From: Massilia horti
GTDB lineage: Bacteria > Pseudomonadota > Gammaproteobacteria > Burkholderiales > Burkholderiaceae_D
Direction of reading: 5' to 3'
NCBI RefSeq assembly: GCF_004614195.1
Contig: NZ_SPUM01000063.1
Location: forward strand, 1-64,000
Length of the DNA stretch: 64,000 bases
Every line of letters begins with the position of its first letter. Position 1 is the first letter of the stretch. The notes under the pieces were generated by a model. The model saw nothing but the letters and a program-made list of their open reading frames with translations, was not told the origin of the DNA and searched no databases. This document shows positions 1 to 10,205 of this stretch, one piece after another. Made by a program: the position numbers and the translations under genes.

Positions 1-80
1 GGCCTACTCAGGTCAGGACGCTGCACGTCCGTACAGTGCTTTCTTTCACGTTACGCGATGTGCAACCGCCAGGGCCGGGC

Positions 81-2813
81 TCAGCCATGTTCCTCGGCCT
101 GCATCGCGGCCGGCACCGCCGGTGGCGTGCCCAGCGCCAGCTCGACCACGAAAGCCGCTCCGCCACCCGGCTGGTTGCCGGCCCGGATCGTACCGCCATG
201 CGCCTGCACGATCGCGCGGCAGATCGCCAGGCCCAGGCCCACCCCCGGCGTGGCCGACTCGCGGTCGCCGCGCGTGAACTTGTCGAACACCGCCTCCTCC
301 TGGCCCTGCGGCAGGCCCGGGCCGTTGTCAAACACCCCAATCTCAAGCTGCGCGCCACGCACCGCGGCCGACACCGTCACCGTGCTGCCCGGCGGCGTGT
401 ACTTGCCCGCGTTTTCCAGCAGGTTGGACAGCACGCGTTCGATCAGGACCGCATCGAACTGCACCAGCGGCAGGTCGTCCGGCACGCGCGTGACCACGTG
501 GTGCCCGGCCAGCGCCGCTTGATTGTTCCGCAGGGCGGCGCCGATCACCTCCCCGACCGCGTGCCACTGCAGGTTCAGCCGCACGTCGCCGCTCTGGATG
601 CGCGCCATGTCCACCAGGTTCGCCACCATGATGCGCATGCGCGCCGACTCGTCACGCAGCGCCTGCGCCGTCGCGCGCTGCGCGCTGGGCAGCGGCGGGC
701 TTGATCCGGCCAGCGACTCGCCCAGCGATTCGGCCAGCGCCACCAGCGAAGTGAGCGGCGTGCGCAGGTCATGCGACAACGCCGCCAGCAGCGAGTTGCG
801 TAGGCGCTCGGACTCGATCCGCACCAGCGCGCCCTGGGCCACCTCGATGTAGTGCACCCGTTCGAGCGCAATCGCCGCCAGCGCCGCGAACATGTCGAGC
901 TGGCGCCGCTCTTCCGGCGCCAGCAGCCAGCGCGGCTCCTCGGCCTCGATCGCGAGCACGCCGCGCGTGCGCATCTGGGTCATCAGCGGCAGATAAAACA
1001 CCGGGCTGCCCGGCAGCGTGTCGGTCCCCATCCCCGCGCTGGCGTCGTGGTCAAAGGCCCACTGCGCGATCGCCAGGTCCAGCTCCGGCATCAGGCTGGC
1101 CTGTTCCTCTTGCGGCGGCAGCAGGTGGCCGCCAGCGTCCGGCAGCAGCAGCACGGCGCGCGCGCCGAACGTGCGCCCGATCGCGTCGCGCGTGAGCTGG
1201 TGGATCTGCTCCCGCTGCAGCACCCCCGAGAGCGCGCGCGAAAACTCGTACAGCGCCCGCACCCGGCCCTCGCGCCGCGAGGCGACCCAGGCCTGGAAGC
1301 GCAGGCCCGCGGCCAGATGGCCGGTGATCAGGCCGACGGCCAGCATCACGCCAAACGTGACCACGTACTGCACGTCCGAAAACGCGAACGTGAAGCGCGG
1401 CGGCACGAAGAAGAAGTCGAACGAGATCACGCCCACGCAGGTGGCGGTGACCGAAGGGCCGCGCCCGAACGTCATCGCCGTCATGAGCACAATCAGCAGG
1501 ACCAGCATCGCGATGTTTGCCCGGTCCAGGTAGTCCGCCGCCGGCAGCGCCGCCAGCGCCATGCCAAAGCTGGCCAGCGCCGCCACGCCATGGCCGAGCA
1601 GGCGCTTGCGCAGCGCCACCGGCGGCCCGGCATGCAATGCGGCCAACGAGAACCTCGGGCCGTGCTCCGCGCCTTCCGCGGCGCCCACCTCGATCAGGTC
1701 GATGTCCGGCGCCAGGCGCTCGAACCTGCGGCTGCGCGGCTGGCGCCACGGCCATATTTCGCCGCCGTGCCCGATCGCGATCTTCGACAGGTTGTGGCTG
1801 CGCGCGTAATCCACCGCCACCGGCTCGACCTGGCTGCCGGCCATGACCGCGGTCACCGCGCCCAGATCCTGCGCCAGCTTGAGCGCCCGCAGGATCTGTT
1901 CGCGCTGCTGATCGGGCAGGCGCTGCAGCGACGGGGTCTCCACATATACCGCGTGCCATTCAGCGCCCAGCTGCCCGGCCAGCCGGGCGCTGCTGCGCAC
2001 CACGCGCTCGGCCTGCGCCCCGGGTCCCACGCAAGCGAGCAGCGCGGCGCCTGTCTTCCACACCGTGCCGATCGATTGCTCCACCCGGTAGGCGCGCACG
2101 TCGGTTTCGATGCGGTCCGCGGTGCGGCGCAGCGCCAGCTCGCGCAGCGCGATCAGGTTCCCCTTGCGGAAGAAGTTCTGGGTCGCGCGCTCGGCCTGCG
2201 GCGGCTGGTAGACCTTGCCTTCCTTCATGCGCGTGAGCAGCTCTTCGACCGGCAGGTCGACCAGCACCAGCTCGTCGGCCTGGTCGAACACGGTGTCCGG
2301 CACCGTCTCGCCGACCCGGATGCCGGTGATCCCGCCGATCACGTCGTTCAGGCTTTCCAGGTGCTGGACGTTCACCGTCGTGAACACGTCGATGCCGGCG
2401 CCGAGCAGTTCCTCGACGTCCTGCCAGCGCTTCGGGTGGCGCGCGCCGGGCAGGTTCGAATGCGCCAGCTCGTCGACCAAAATCAGTTCCGGCCGCCGCT
2501 GCAGCGCGGCATCGATGTCGAACTCGGACAGGCTCCGTCCACGGTATTCGATCGGCTTGCGCGGCAACATCTCCAGCCCGGTCAAGAGGGCCTCGGTCTC
2601 GGGCCGGCCGTGGGTCTCGACCACGCCCACCAGCGGATGCCTGCCGGCCGCGCGCAGCTCCTGCGCCGCCACCAGCATCGCATAGGTCTTGCCGACCCCG
2701 GCCGACGCACCGAAGTACACGCGCAGCTTGCCGCGCGCGGCCTTGCGTTCCTGGGCCTGCACCTGTGCCAGCAGGGCGTCCGGGTCCGGCCGCAGGTTCT
2801 CCTCTAGGCTCAT
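81..2813 (-). CDS. kdpD: KdpD potassium-sensing histidine kinase
   Basis: Sensor kinase controlling the Kdp K+ uptake ATPase; 910 aa, full length for the family (E. coli about 895). The N-terminal KdpD domain carries a Walker A motif (GASAGVGKT, about residues 33-41). A universal-stress-like domain follows (about 250-370), then four hydrophobic helices (about 405-500), a GAF-like region, the H-box [11 protein letters not shown] (His about 681) and an ATPase domain with DNGPGLP and GVGLGLAI. The ATG start overlaps the kdpC stop (ATGA), so the two are translationally coupled. Kdp operons usually continue straight into kdpE. Only 80 bases remain on this side and hold no KdpE-like start, so kdpE, if present, begins beyond the left edge. 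Identification is from domain order and gene context. Confidence 0.97.
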   Translation of the reverse strand: MSLEENLRPDPDALLAQVQAQERKAARGKLRVYFGASAGVGKTYAMLVAAQELRAAGRHPLVGVVETHGRPETEALLTGLEMLPRKPIEYRGRSLSEFDIDAALQRRPELILVDELAHSNLPGARHPKRWQDVEELLGAGIDVFTTVNVQHLESLNDVIGGITGIRVGETVPDTVFDQADELVLVDLPVEELLTRMKEGKVYQPPQAERATQNFFRKGNLIALRELALRRTADRIETDVRAYRVEQSIGTVWKTGAALLACVGPGAQAERVVRSSARLAGQLGAEWHAVYVETPSLQRLPDQQREQILRALKLAQDLGAVTAVMAGSQVEPVAVDYARSHNLSKIAIGHGGEIWPWRQPRSRRFERLAPDIDLIEVGAAEGAEHGPRFSLAALHAGPPVALRKRLLGHGVAALASFGMALAALPAADYLDRANIAMLVLLIVLMTAMTFGRGPSVTATCVGVISFDFFFVPPRFTFAFSDVQYVVTFGVMLAVGLITGHLAAGLRFQAWVASRREGRVRALYEFSRALSGVLQREQIHQLTRDAIGRTFGARAVLLLPDAGGHLLPPQEEQASLMPELDLAIAQWAFDHDASAGMGTDTLPGSPVFYLPLMTQMRTRGVLAIEAEEPRWLLAPEERRQLDMFAALAAIALERVHYIEVAQGALVRIESERLRNSLLAALSHDLRTPLTSLVALAESLGESLAGSSPPLPSAQRATAQALRDESARMRIMVANLVDMARIQSGDVRLNLQWHAVGEVIGAALRNNQAALAGHHVVTRVPDDLPLVQFDAVLIERVLSNLLENAGKYTPPGSTVTVSAAVRGAQLEIGVFDNGPGLPQGQEEAVFDKFTRGDRESATPGVGLGLAICRAIVQAHGGTIRAGNQPGGGAAFVVELALGTPPAVPAAMQAEEHG

Positions 2814-3397
2814 GGCTGCCGCCTTGCCATGCCTGCGTCCAGCGCCAGGTTCAGCGCCAGCACGTTCACGCGCGGCTCGCCGAACAGGCCCAGCGCGCGG
2901 TCATGGCCGAGTGCCTCGATCAGCGCGCGCACCTGCTGTTCGGGCAGCCGGCGCGCGGCCGCCACCCGGCCGGCCTGGTAGCGCGCGGCGGCCAGGCTAA
3001 TGTCAGGATCGAGCCCGCTGGCCGAGGCGGTAACCAGATCGACCGGCACCGGCGCGTGGTTGCCCGGGTCGGCGCGCCTGAGCGCCGCGATGCGTTCCTT
3101 GACTGCCGAAACCAGCGCCGGGTTGGTCGGCCCCAGGTTCGAGCCGGCGGAGCCGGCGCCGTTGTTGGGCATCGGCGTGGTGGCGGACGGCCTGCCCCAG
3201 AAGTAGCGCGGCGCACTGAACGCCTGGCCGATCAGGCTTGAGCCCACCGGCTGGCCCGCAACCAGTACCAGGCTGCCCTGCGCCTGGTGCGGAAAGGCCG
3301 CCCGTCCGATGCCGAACACCACAGCCGGATACACCACCCCGCACAGCACCGTCAGCACGAAGAACAGGACCAGCACGGGACGAACGATGGAGGACAT
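2810..3397 (-). CDS. kdpC: KdpC subunit of K+-transporting ATPase
   Basis: Small membrane-anchored subunit of the KdpFABC complex, thought to stabilise nucleotide binding by KdpB. It is 195 aa, the usual size. There is one N-terminal transmembrane helix (about residues 7-28: [17 protein letters not shown]), then a periplasmic domain with the family segment FWGRPSAT and the conserved [11 protein letters not shown] region, and a C-terminal [14 protein letters not shown] stretch. It lies 15 bases after kdpB and overlaps kdpD by 4 bases, in the order kdpF-A-B-C-D. Confidence 0.97.
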   Translation of the reverse strand: MSSIVRPVLVLFFVLTVLCGVVYPAVVFGIGRAAFPHQAQGSLVLVAGQPVGSSLIGQAFSAPRYFWGRPSATTPMPNNGAGSAGSNLGPTNPALVSAVKERIAALRRADPGNHAPVPVDLVTASASGLDPDISLAAARYQAGRVAAARRLPEQQVRALIEALGHDRALGLFGEPRVNVLALNLALDAGMARRQP

Positions 3398-3412
3398 GGT
3401 TTCTCCTCTTGA

Positions 3413-5524
3413 CTAGACAAGGCGCAGCGCCGTCAGCAGCATGTCGATCAGTTTGATCCCGATGAACGGCAAAATGATCCCGCCCATGCCGAACAAAAGC
3501 AGATTGCGCCGCAATAGCGCGGTGGCGCCGACCGGGCGGTAGCGCACGCCGCGCAGCGCCAGCGGAATCAGGAACACGATGATCAGGGCGTTGAAGACCA
3601 CCGCCGACATGATCGCCGAATCCGGCCCGTGAAGGCGCATGACGTCCAGCGCCGCGAGCTGCGGATAGGTGCCGACGAACACGGCGGGGATGATCGCGAA
3701 ATACTTGGCGATGTCGTTGGCGATCGAGAAGGTGGTCAGCGAGCCGCGCGTCATCAGCATCTGCTTGCCGATCTCGACGATTTCGAGCAGCTTGGTCGGG
3801 TTCGATTCAAGGTCGACCATGTTGCCCGCCTCCTTGGCTGCCTGGGTGCCGGAGTTCATCGCCACCGCCACGTCGGCCTGAGCCAGCGCCGGCGCGTCGT
3901 TGGTGCCGTCGCCGGTCATCGCCACCATCCGGCCTTCGCCCTGGTAACGGCGGATCAGCTTGAGCTTGTCCTCCGGCGTCGCCTCGGCCAAAAAATCGTC
4001 CACCCCGGCCTCGGCCGCGATGGCGGCGGCCGTCAGCTTGTTGTCCCCGGTGATCATCACCGTCTTGATCCCCATCCGGCGCAGCTCGACGAAGCGTTCC
4101 TTGATGCCGCCCTTGACGATGTCCTTGAGCTCGACCACGCCCATCACGCGCGCGCCATCAGCCACCACCAGCGGCGTGCTGCCGCGGCGCGACGCGTCTT
4201 CCACGCAGCGCGCCACCTCGGGCGGGAACGGCTGCCCGAGCTGCTCCACGTGGCGCCGCACCGCTTCGGATGCGCCCTTGCGGATCGCGCGCCCGCCGAT
4301 ATCCACCCCGCTCATCTTGGTGGCTGCGGAAAACGGCAAAAAGTCCGCGTTCAGGCTCTCGAGCGGCCGTTGGCGGATATTGAAGCGCTGCTTGGCCAGC
4401 ACCACAATACTGCGCCCTTCCGGCGTCTCGTCGGCGAGCGAAGCCAGTTGCGCCACGTCGGCCAACTCGTGCTCGGCGACTCCCGGCGCGGGCAGGAACG
4501 CCGCCGCCTGCCGGTTGCCGAGGGTGACGGTGCCGGTCTTGTCCAGCAACAGCACGTCCACGTCGCCGGCCGCTTCCACCGCGCGGCCGGAAGTGGCGAT
4601 CACGTTCGCGCGCATCATGCGGCTCATGCCCGCCACCCCGATTGCCGACAACAGGCCGCCGATCGTGGTCGGGATCAGGCACACCAGCAGCGCGATCAGC
4701 GCGGTGACCGCGACCGGCCTGCCCGCCCCGGCATTCTCCACCGCAAACAGCGAGAACGGCAGCAGCGTGACCGTCACCACCAGGAATACGATGGTCATCG
4801 CGACCAGCATGATCGTCAGTGCGATCTCGTTGGGCGTCTTCTTGCGCTTGGCGCCCTCGACCATCGCGATCATCCGGTCGAGAAAAGTTTCGCCCGGGTT
4901 GGAGGTAACCCGCACCACCAGCCAGTCCGACAGCACACGGGTGCCGCCGGTGACCGACGAAAAATCGCCGCCCGATTCGCGGATCACTGGCGCCGATTCG
5001 CCGGTGATCGCGCTCTCATCGACCGAGGCCACGCCCTCGACCACGTCGCCGTCAATCGGGATAAGGTCGCCCGCCTCCACCAGGATGTGGTTCCCCTTGC
5101 GCAGGTCATCAACGCCGGCCGGCTGCCACTGCGCGCCATGCTTGCCATTCGCCAGCTTCTTGGCCATCGCCTTTTCCTTCAGCCCGCGCAGCGATGCCGC
5201 CTGGGCCTTGCTGCGGCCCTCGGCCAGCGCCTCGGCGAAATTGGCGAACAATACCGTGAACCACAGCGACACCGCCACGCCCAGAATGAAGCCGCGCGGC
5301 GCCTCGCCGACGCCCAGCAGCGCCTGCAGGTACAGCAGGCTGGTGAGGATGCTGCCCACGTAGACCACGAACATGACCGGACTGCGCAGCTGGGTGCGCA
5401 CGTTCAGCTTGCGCAGCGCATCGAGCAGCGCCGGGGCGATGAGGGTGGTGTCGAACATCGTCAGGCGCTTGCCGCCCAGCGTCGGCCGGGGCATAGGGCC
5501 CGCGTGCGTATGAGCTTGGGACAT
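3413..5524 (-). CDS. kdpB: KdpB P-type ATPase subunit
   Basis: Catalytic subunit of the high-affinity K+ pump in the inner membrane; 703 aa. P-type signatures are intact: TGES (174-177) in the actuator domain, the IPTTIGGL membrane motif (about 284-291), and the phosphorylated Asp328 in DKTGT. The hinge motifs TGDN and [12 protein letters not shown] are also present. The start has a reasonable ribosome site (GGGAG, about 6 bases upstream). A His-containing leader (MSQAHTHAG) is slightly longer than in E. coli. It lies 18 bases downstream of kdpA in one transcription unit. Confidence 0.98.
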   Translation of the reverse strand: MSQAHTHAGPMPRPTLGGKRLTMFDTTLIAPALLDALRKLNVRTQLRSPVMFVVYVGSILTSLLYLQALLGVGEAPRGFILGVAVSLWFTVLFANFAEALAEGRSKAQAASLRGLKEKAMAKKLANGKHGAQWQPAGVDDLRKGNHILVEAGDLIPIDGDVVEGVASVDESAITGESAPVIRESGGDFSSVTGGTRVLSDWLVVRVTSNPGETFLDRMIAMVEGAKRKKTPNEIALTIMLVAMTIVFLVVTVTLLPFSLFAVENAGAGRPVAVTALIALLVCLIPTTIGGLLSAIGVAGMSRMMRANVIATSGRAVEAAGDVDVLLLDKTGTVTLGNRQAAAFLPAPGVAEHELADVAQLASLADETPEGRSIVVLAKQRFNIRQRPLESLNADFLPFSAATKMSGVDIGGRAIRKGASEAVRRHVEQLGQPFPPEVARCVEDASRRGSTPLVVADGARVMGVVELKDIVKGGIKERFVELRRMGIKTVMITGDNKLTAAAIAAEAGVDDFLAEATPEDKLKLIRRYQGEGRMVAMTGDGTNDAPALAQADVAVAMNSGTQAAKEAGNMVDLESNPTKLLEIVEIGKQMLMTRGSLTTFSIANDIAKYFAIIPAVFVGTYPQLAALDVMRLHGPDSAIMSAVVFNALIIVFLIPLALRGVRYRPVGATALLRRNLLLFGMGGIILPFIGIKLIDMLLTALRLV

Positions 5525-5542
5525 CTCGGACTCCCTGTATGA

Positions 5543-7303
5543 TCAATGCGGAAACAGCTGCAGGTGCTCGACGACCGGCCCGAGCACAAGCGCCGGCACG
5601 TAATTGAGCACGCCCACCAGCACCACCACCCCGATCAGCAGCACCACGAACAGCGGCCCGTGGGTTGGCATGGTGCCCGCGGTCACCTGCAGGCGGTGCT
5701 TGCCCGCCAGCGCACCGGCGATGGCCAGCACCGGCACGATCACGGCAAAGCGGCCGAACCACATAACCAGGGCCAGCAGCCAGTTATAGAACGGCGTGTC
5801 GGCGGCCAAGCCCGCGAACGCGCTGCCGTTGTTGTTGGCGGCCGAACTGAACGCGTACAGGATCTCCGAAAAGCCGTGCGCGCCGGGGTTCGCAATGCCG
5901 GCCCTGCCCGCGCCCGCCATCACCGCAATCGCGATCCCCGCCAGCACCAGCGCCGGCGTCACCAGGATCGCGATCGAGGTCATCTTGATTTCGTAGGCCT
6001 GGATCTTCTTGCCCAGGTATTCGGGCGTGCGGCCGATCATCAGGCCGGCGATGAACACCGCCATGATCGCGAACACCAGCATACCGTACAGGCCCGAGCC
6101 GACGCCGCCGAAAATCACTTCGCCGAACTGCATCAACAATAAAGGAATCATCCCGCCGAGCGGCATCAGCGAGTCGTGCATGGTATTGACGGCGCCGCAA
6201 GACGCCGCGGTGGTGACCGCTGTGAACAGCGTCGAGGCGTCGATCCCGAACCGTACCTCCTTGCCTTCCATATTGCCGCCCGACTGCAGCACGCCTACGT
6301 GCTGGTCGACGCCAAGCGCCTGCAGCGCCGGGTTCAGCTGCTGCTCGGCGCCCCTCACGAAACACGTCATCACCACGAACAGCACCGTCATTGCGGCCAC
6401 AATGGCCCAGCCCTGGCGCCGATCGCCGACCAGCCGGCCGAAAGCAAAGCACAGGCCCGCCGGAATCAGGAAGATCGACAGCATCTCGACGAAATTGGAT
6501 AGCGCCGTCGGGTTCTCAAACGGATGCGCCGAATTGGCGTTGAAGAAGCCGCCGCCATTCGTGCCGAGCAGCTTGATCGCTTCCTGCGACGCCACCGGGC
6601 CCATCGCGATGGTCTGGGTGTTTGCGGTGGCCAGCCGACCGGGCATGGCCTGCGTGTAGGTCACCGGATCGATCAGCTGCACGTTCCGGTAGCCTGAAAA
6701 GTTCTGGATCACGCCCTGCCACATCAGGAACACCGAGAACAACAGCGACAGCGGCAGCAGCACGTACAGCGTGATCCGCGTGAGGTCGACCCAGAAATTG
6801 CCGATGGCTTGGGCCGACCTGGCGGAAAATCCGCGGATCAGCGCGAACACGACGGCGATGCCGGTCGCCGCCGAAAAGAAGTTCTGGCAGGTGAGCGCGA
6901 GCATCTGGGTCAAGTAGCTCATGGTCTGCTCGCCGCTGTAGCCCTGCCAGTTGGTGTTGGTGACAAAGCTCACCGCCGTGTTGAAGGCCGAGCCCGCGCC
7001 AACGTTCGGCATATGCTGCGGATTGAACGGCAGCCAGGCCTGCACACGCTGCAACAGGTAGACCACGAAAGCGCCGAGCGTGTTGAACACCAGCAGGGCC
7101 AGGGCATAGTCCTTCCATCCCATACCCTGCTCAAACCGCACGCCGGCCACCCGGTACAGCGCGTTTTCGGCGTGATTCAGCCACCCGAATCCGGGCAGCG
7201 GGCCGCCTTCGGCCACGCGCGCCAGCAGCGCGCCCAGCGGCCAGGACAGCGCCAACAGCGCCACCAGGAACAGCACCAGCAACGTGATTACGCGGCTGTC
7301 CAT
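5543..7303 (-). CDS. kdpA: KdpA potassium-binding channel subunit
   Basis: K+-selective subunit of KdpFABC, related to the SKT channel superfamily; 586 aa with about ten transmembrane segments. Filter-type loops are visible, including [20 protein letters not shown] and the [10 protein letters not shown] segment. The start is set at the ATG at 7303, which overlaps the kdpF stop as TGATG; a GTG one codon upstream (7306) is also possible. The tight overlap indicates translational coupling with kdpF. Confidence 0.97.
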   Translation of the reverse strand: MDSRVITLLVLFLVALLALSWPLGALLARVAEGGPLPGFGWLNHAENALYRVAGVRFEQGMGWKDYALALLVFNTLGAFVVYLLQRVQAWLPFNPQHMPNVGAGSAFNTAVSFVTNTNWQGYSGEQTMSYLTQMLALTCQNFFSAATGIAVVFALIRGFSARSAQAIGNFWVDLTRITLYVLLPLSLLFSVFLMWQGVIQNFSGYRNVQLIDPVTYTQAMPGRLATANTQTIAMGPVASQEAIKLLGTNGGGFFNANSAHPFENPTALSNFVEMLSIFLIPAGLCFAFGRLVGDRRQGWAIVAAMTVLFVVMTCFVRGAEQQLNPALQALGVDQHVGVLQSGGNMEGKEVRFGIDASTLFTAVTTAASCGAVNTMHDSLMPLGGMIPLLLMQFGEVIFGGVGSGLYGMLVFAIMAVFIAGLMIGRTPEYLGKKIQAYEIKMTSIAILVTPALVLAGIAIAVMAGAGRAGIANPGAHGFSEILYAFSSAANNNGSAFAGLAADTPFYNWLLALVMWFGRFAVIVPVLAIAGALAGKHRLQVTAGTMPTHGPLFVVLLIGVVVLVGVLNYVPALVLGPVVEHLQLFPH

Positions 7304-7392
7304 CACAAATCCTCTGCCATCATCAATGCGTACAGCAGGTACACCAGTAGGCCTACGGCGGCCAGCGCGCCGATCAGGTAAATCAGGCTCAT
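7303..7392 (-). CDS. kdpF: KdpF small membrane subunit
   Basis: A 29-aa single-helix peptide beginning [19 protein letters not shown] and ending ALMMAEDL, the standard size and pattern of KdpF, which stabilises the KdpABC complex. A purine-rich site (GGGGGAA) lies about 5 bases before the ATG. The ATG overlaps the stop of the upstream 30-aa reading frame (ATGA), and its own stop overlaps the kdpA start (TGATG), so the three are chained by overlaps. Confidence 0.93.
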   Translation of the reverse strand: MSLIYLIGALAAVGLLVYLLYALMMAEDL

Positions 7393-7481
7393 TTTCGTTC
7401 CCCCAGCCGGGCGCAGCCCACGGCCATGGCCCAGGTCAGGCCGAAGAACACGGCGATCGCGACGATAACGAGAATGTCCAT
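7389..7481 (-). CDS. 30-aa membrane peptide upstream of kdpF
   Basis: A very short gene starting [20 protein letters not shown] and ending with a Cys-Ala-Arg-Leu segment. It predicts one transmembrane helix followed by a short basic tail. Support for expression is the strong ribosome site (GAGGG, 5 bases before ATG) and the ATGA overlap with kdpF. From memory, comparable ~30-aa peptides (a helix, then a Cys and a basic tail) occur upstream of kdpF in other bacteria. Function is unknown; it may be an accessory subunit or leader peptide of the Kdp complex. Confidence 0.75.
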   Translation of the reverse strand: MDILVIVAIAVFFGLTWAMAVGCARLGERK

Positions 7482-7517
7482 TCGATCCCTCGAATGCGCG
7501 GTGCGGAAGGAACCAGC

Positions 7518-8054
7518 TTAGCGGGAAAAGCCGTGGCGGCGCGCCGCAATCGCGATGTCGACAATTCGGCGCAAGAGCCGCGGGCCCCGGCTCCGTGCGA
7601 ACCGGGCGCAAGGGTAGAGCCCAAAGATGTGCTGATACAGCCCGGCGGCCTCAAGACTGCCTGCGGGGGTGAACAGCACCTGCATGCAGGGATTGAACAT
7701 GCGCGCCTCATCGAGCCGCGCGGCCAGATCGCATTGCGCGCACGCCGCGACAACGATCTGGGCCGCGATCACGGCCTGGCGAAACAGCAGAGAATCGGCG
7801 ACGACCGCATCGATCACGACGTCACGATAGCCGCGCTCGAAGCATTCGAGATCGGCGCCGAACGTTGCGGCCGATGCCACGCGTATCGGCAGGATCGGGC
7901 GCGCGCGGTCCAGGCCCAGGCGGAGAAAAGCGTGCTCGGGGCGAGCGTACAACAGCAGCACCTTGCGTCCACTACGCACCCGCAGGCGCGCCAGGTTTTC
8001 CGCCAGCCAGGCCCCGCGAAACGCCCCCGGCTGGTCGAGGGTTGTAACGATCAT
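7518..8054 (-). CDS. ParA/MinD-like protein lacking the P-loop
   Basis: A 178-aa protein with a ribosome site (GGAG, 8 bases before the ATG). The N-terminus (MIVTTLDQPGAFRGAWLAEN, then LARLRVRSGRKVLLLYARP) follows the ParA pattern of a beta strand, a loop, a helix and a second strand. The Walker A lysines and glycines (KGGxGKT) are absent: the loop reads DQPGAFRGA. A later YRDVVIDAVVADSLLFRQAVIAAQIVVA segment matches the ParA layout of Walker B strand, helix and strand. It is therefore probably a degenerate, non-ATPase relative. It lies 36 bases upstream of the kdp operon on the same strand and may be co-transcribed. No function can be assigned. Confidence 0.7.
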   Translation of the reverse strand: MIVTTLDQPGAFRGAWLAENLARLRVRSGRKVLLLYARPEHAFLRLGLDRARPILPIRVASAATFGADLECFERGYRDVVIDAVVADSLLFRQAVIAAQIVVAACAQCDLAARLDEARMFNPCMQVLFTPAGSLEAAGLYQHIFGLYPCARFARSRGPRLLRRIVDIAIAARRHGFSR

Positions 8055-8342
8055 GGCCAGGCTCCGTGTTCCGGCTCGCAGGCCGATCCCTGCCAGTCCA
8101 GCCGCTTAGACCTGGAAAAGGCTGCAAGGTGCGCCAGGGTTTGCAACATGGCACACTACCGACGGGCGTCATTAGGAAGTAGTGCCCAGCGGTTGAAAAG
8201 TTTGAGTGGACTGCCCGGGGCGGAGGTGAATAAGTGTGCCCAAACCTACTTGCCATGTGAGCAACAGACCTCGTACACTGGGTCTTGCCGAAAGACCGCT
8301 ATCGGCAGAAGCAGACACTTGAATTTCATTGAGGATTTCAAT

Positions 8343-8657
8343 ATGAACCTGCGTAGACCACATCTTCGCCCGCTTGGTGCGTTTGGATTCACTCTACTTT
8401 TTGCGGGTTTGTACTTCTGCTGCACGTTCCTACTGTTTCCCTTGCGCTCCGGCGCCCTAACAAATCCGTCAGGCCATGCGCTCCTTATTTGGCTGCCCGT
8501 TGCGCTTTGCGGTTCAGTGTATTCGATGACGGTTGTCGATTCCGCGCCCCGTCTCTCTAGGGTGCTTCGTACTGCTGTGGCGTCCACGCTCGCGCCCTCA
8601 CTGGCGTTCGCGTTTTTCCTGTTTGTAGGTTTCGCGTGGCTCGGATGGAAAATGTAA
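8343..8657 (+). CDS. Hypothetical small membrane protein
   Basis: A 104-aa protein with a GAGG ribosome site about 8 bases before the ATG. It has a basic N-terminus (MNLRRPHLRP) and three hydrophobic segments (about residues 12-32, 46-62 and 79-102), ending WLGWKM. The charge pattern suggests an inner-membrane protein. Base composition is lower in GC than the kdp genes. I do not recognise the family. It is encoded divergently from the ParA-like gene, with 288 bases between that hold no evident gene. Confidence 0.6.
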   Translation: MNLRRPHLRPLGAFGFTLLFAGLYFCCTFLLFPLRSGALTNPSGHALLIWLPVALCGSVYSMTVVDSAPRLSRVLRTAVASTLAPSLAFAFFLFVGFAWLGWKM

Positions 8658-8833
8658 TTGCGAGAAAATGGTTGGCTATTCGACGACACCTGTCATAAGT
8701 CCGCTTTGGGTCGGTTCCCGTCACTCAGCAAGGACCGAAATCGACCAAGAGCCGAAATTCCGTGGTTGAGGCAGAATGTGCTTTTGTCGCCCGACAGCAA
8801 GCGCCCGATGCGGCAGACTCTTGGAGAATCGAC

Positions 8834-9268
8834 ATGATTCAATTGAGACATCCCGAAGACGCGCTCCAGGCGTTTCAGACCTCTTGGAACAGCCACGACA
8901 TGGAGTCCTTCCGAGCATTGTTCCACGCGGATGCGACATTCGTGAACCGGTTCGGACACTATGTGCGCGGCATCGAGGCGATTATCGAGCTGCATGCGCC
9001 CATTCATGCAAGCATCTACAGCGATTCGAGGCTAGAGAACGAGCTAATCGACGTGGTCGCGATCGGCCACGATGCGGCGATCGTGCACTTCTGGAGCCGC
9101 CTGATGGTTGGTGCAGCACATCCAGCGGGGCCGCACGATGTCGACACGCTGATCCTTGCCGTACTGACGAGGCAGGTTGACGAGTGGCGAATCAAAGCGC
9201 TTGAGAACGTCACCCTGGTGAATCCTCGCACGGGGGAAGCCGTTTTGCGAGACCGCCAGGAATTTTGA
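8834..9268 (+). CDS. SnoaL/SgcJ-like protein (NTF2 fold)
   Basis: A 144-aa protein. The start at MIQLRHPEDAL is preferred because a GGAG site precedes it; a longer frame opens at 8762 without one. The pattern is that of the DUF4440/SgcJ/SnoaL group: ALQAFQTSWNSHDMESFRALFHADATFVNRFG, then RGIEAI, and later strands ending VDEWRIKALENVTLV. These are small cone-shaped NTF2-like proteins whose substrates are mostly unknown. No neighbouring gene suggests a specific pathway. Confidence 0.75.
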   Translation: MIQLRHPEDALQAFQTSWNSHDMESFRALFHADATFVNRFGHYVRGIEAIIELHAPIHASIYSDSRLENELIDVVAIGHDAAIVHFWSRLMVGAAHPAGPHDVDTLILAVLTRQVDEWRIKALENVTLVNPRTGEAVLRDRQEF

Positions 9269-9393
9269 TTGAGCGACGAAATTGCTTCGCGCTGAAGCTA
9301 ACGATAGTGGTCAGGTATCGGCTGATTGTGCGCAAGAGATGCTTCGCAATCTGACTTCGACTTAAAGAACCGATAAAAACGCTCTTGTCTGGT

Positions 9394-9999
9394 TTATTTT
9401 CCCGGCGCGGACGTCGATGCCGGCTCAACGGCGATCGCCAAGGCTTCAGAATAAACGGCCCGCACCTGGTCTCCCTTTTTGACGCGCTTTAGCTGGTCCG
9501 GATCTTGTACCTCAAGATCGACCAGATTGCCTTGGGGCCCGCGCAATGTGACCACCTTGTTCTTGGGATCGACGGCTACCACGTCCGCGAGAATGTCGAC
9601 CTGCGTGCCCACCTTGCCGCCCGGCTGAGCGCCGACCGGCGCCCTCGTCACCTCCGTCGTTCCTGAACCCTTGGCGGGGGCTGAACCGCCCTTTTCCAGA
9701 TTCAGTGAAAGGGCCTGTGTGTATTGAGCGGTGACCTTGTCGCCCACCTTGATCTTGTCAAAATTCCTCACCTCGTCGCCCGCCTGTATGTCGATGATTC
9801 TCCCATCGGCCCGCTTAAGACTGATCGTCCTGGTGGCCGGAACGATGCCTACCACGGTGGCGGTCGTCTTGACTGTATGTTCGGCCCTTGCCCCTCCCGG
9901 CGATCTGGAAATGTTTGACGATTCAGTCGATGTTTGGGCAGGCAGCAAAGGCGCGACGGCAAACAGGGAGGCGAGAACGGAAACGTGAAGCGTCTTCAT
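9394..9999 (-). CDS. Periplasmic protein with duplicated beta domain
   Basis: A 201-aa protein starting at the ATG at 9999, which has a good AAGGGG ribosome site. A signal peptide is clear (MKTLHVSVLASLFAVAPLLPAQ). The mature part contains two related units. The first runs VVGIVPATRTISLKRADG to KVGDKVTAQYTQALSL. The second runs VVAVDPKNKVVTLRGPQG to KKGDQVRAVYSEALAI. Each looks like a small beta-barrel with the motif [KR]xGDxVxAxYxxALx, as in DUF5666-like proteins. Probably a secreted or periplasmic protein; function unknown. Confidence 0.75.
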   Translation of the reverse strand: MKTLHVSVLASLFAVAPLLPAQTSTESSNISRSPGGARAEHTVKTTATVVGIVPATRTISLKRADGRIIDIQAGDEVRNFDKIKVGDKVTAQYTQALSLNLEKGGSAPAKGSGTTEVTRAPVGAQPGGKVGTQVDILADVVAVDPKNKVVTLRGPQGNLVDLEVQDPDQLKRVKKGDQVRAVYSEALAIAVEPASTSAPGK

Positions 10000-10117
10000 G
10001 ACACACCCCTTGGAATGTCCGCAATGGGGTACGGACCGGCGTTCCACAAGCTTAATTGGCAAGCCGACAGTCTCAAATGGGACTTTGGCCCACAGCCGCG
10101 CCGGAGGAAACTGGACT

Positions 10118-10123
10118 TATAAT
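10118..10123 (+). promoter_or_regulatory. Possible -10 box before the DUF885 gene
   Basis: A perfect TATAAT lies 82 bases upstream of the ATG at 10206, in the gap between two divergent genes. No convincing -35 box is at the normal spacing, so this is only a candidate. Confidence 0.3.
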
Positions 10124-10205
10124 TCCTATCAGAAATCAAAATACGCCAGCCAAGGCGAACGGCAGGAAGACACCCAGGGCTGCTCATACTTCTTAAGGAA
10201 CCAAG

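Noticed and set aside
1-358. Short minus-strand frame at the left edge as kdpE
   Set aside because: The translation is Arg-rich, overlaps kdpD in another frame and has no receiver-domain motif.
852-2807. Long open frame antisense to kdpD
   Set aside because: Arg/Gln/His-rich translation, no start signal or family pattern; a by-product of high GC in the third codon positions of kdpD.
3629-5542. 637-codon frame antisense to kdpB
   Set aside because: His/Arg/Gln-rich shadow of an unmistakable P-type ATPase gene.
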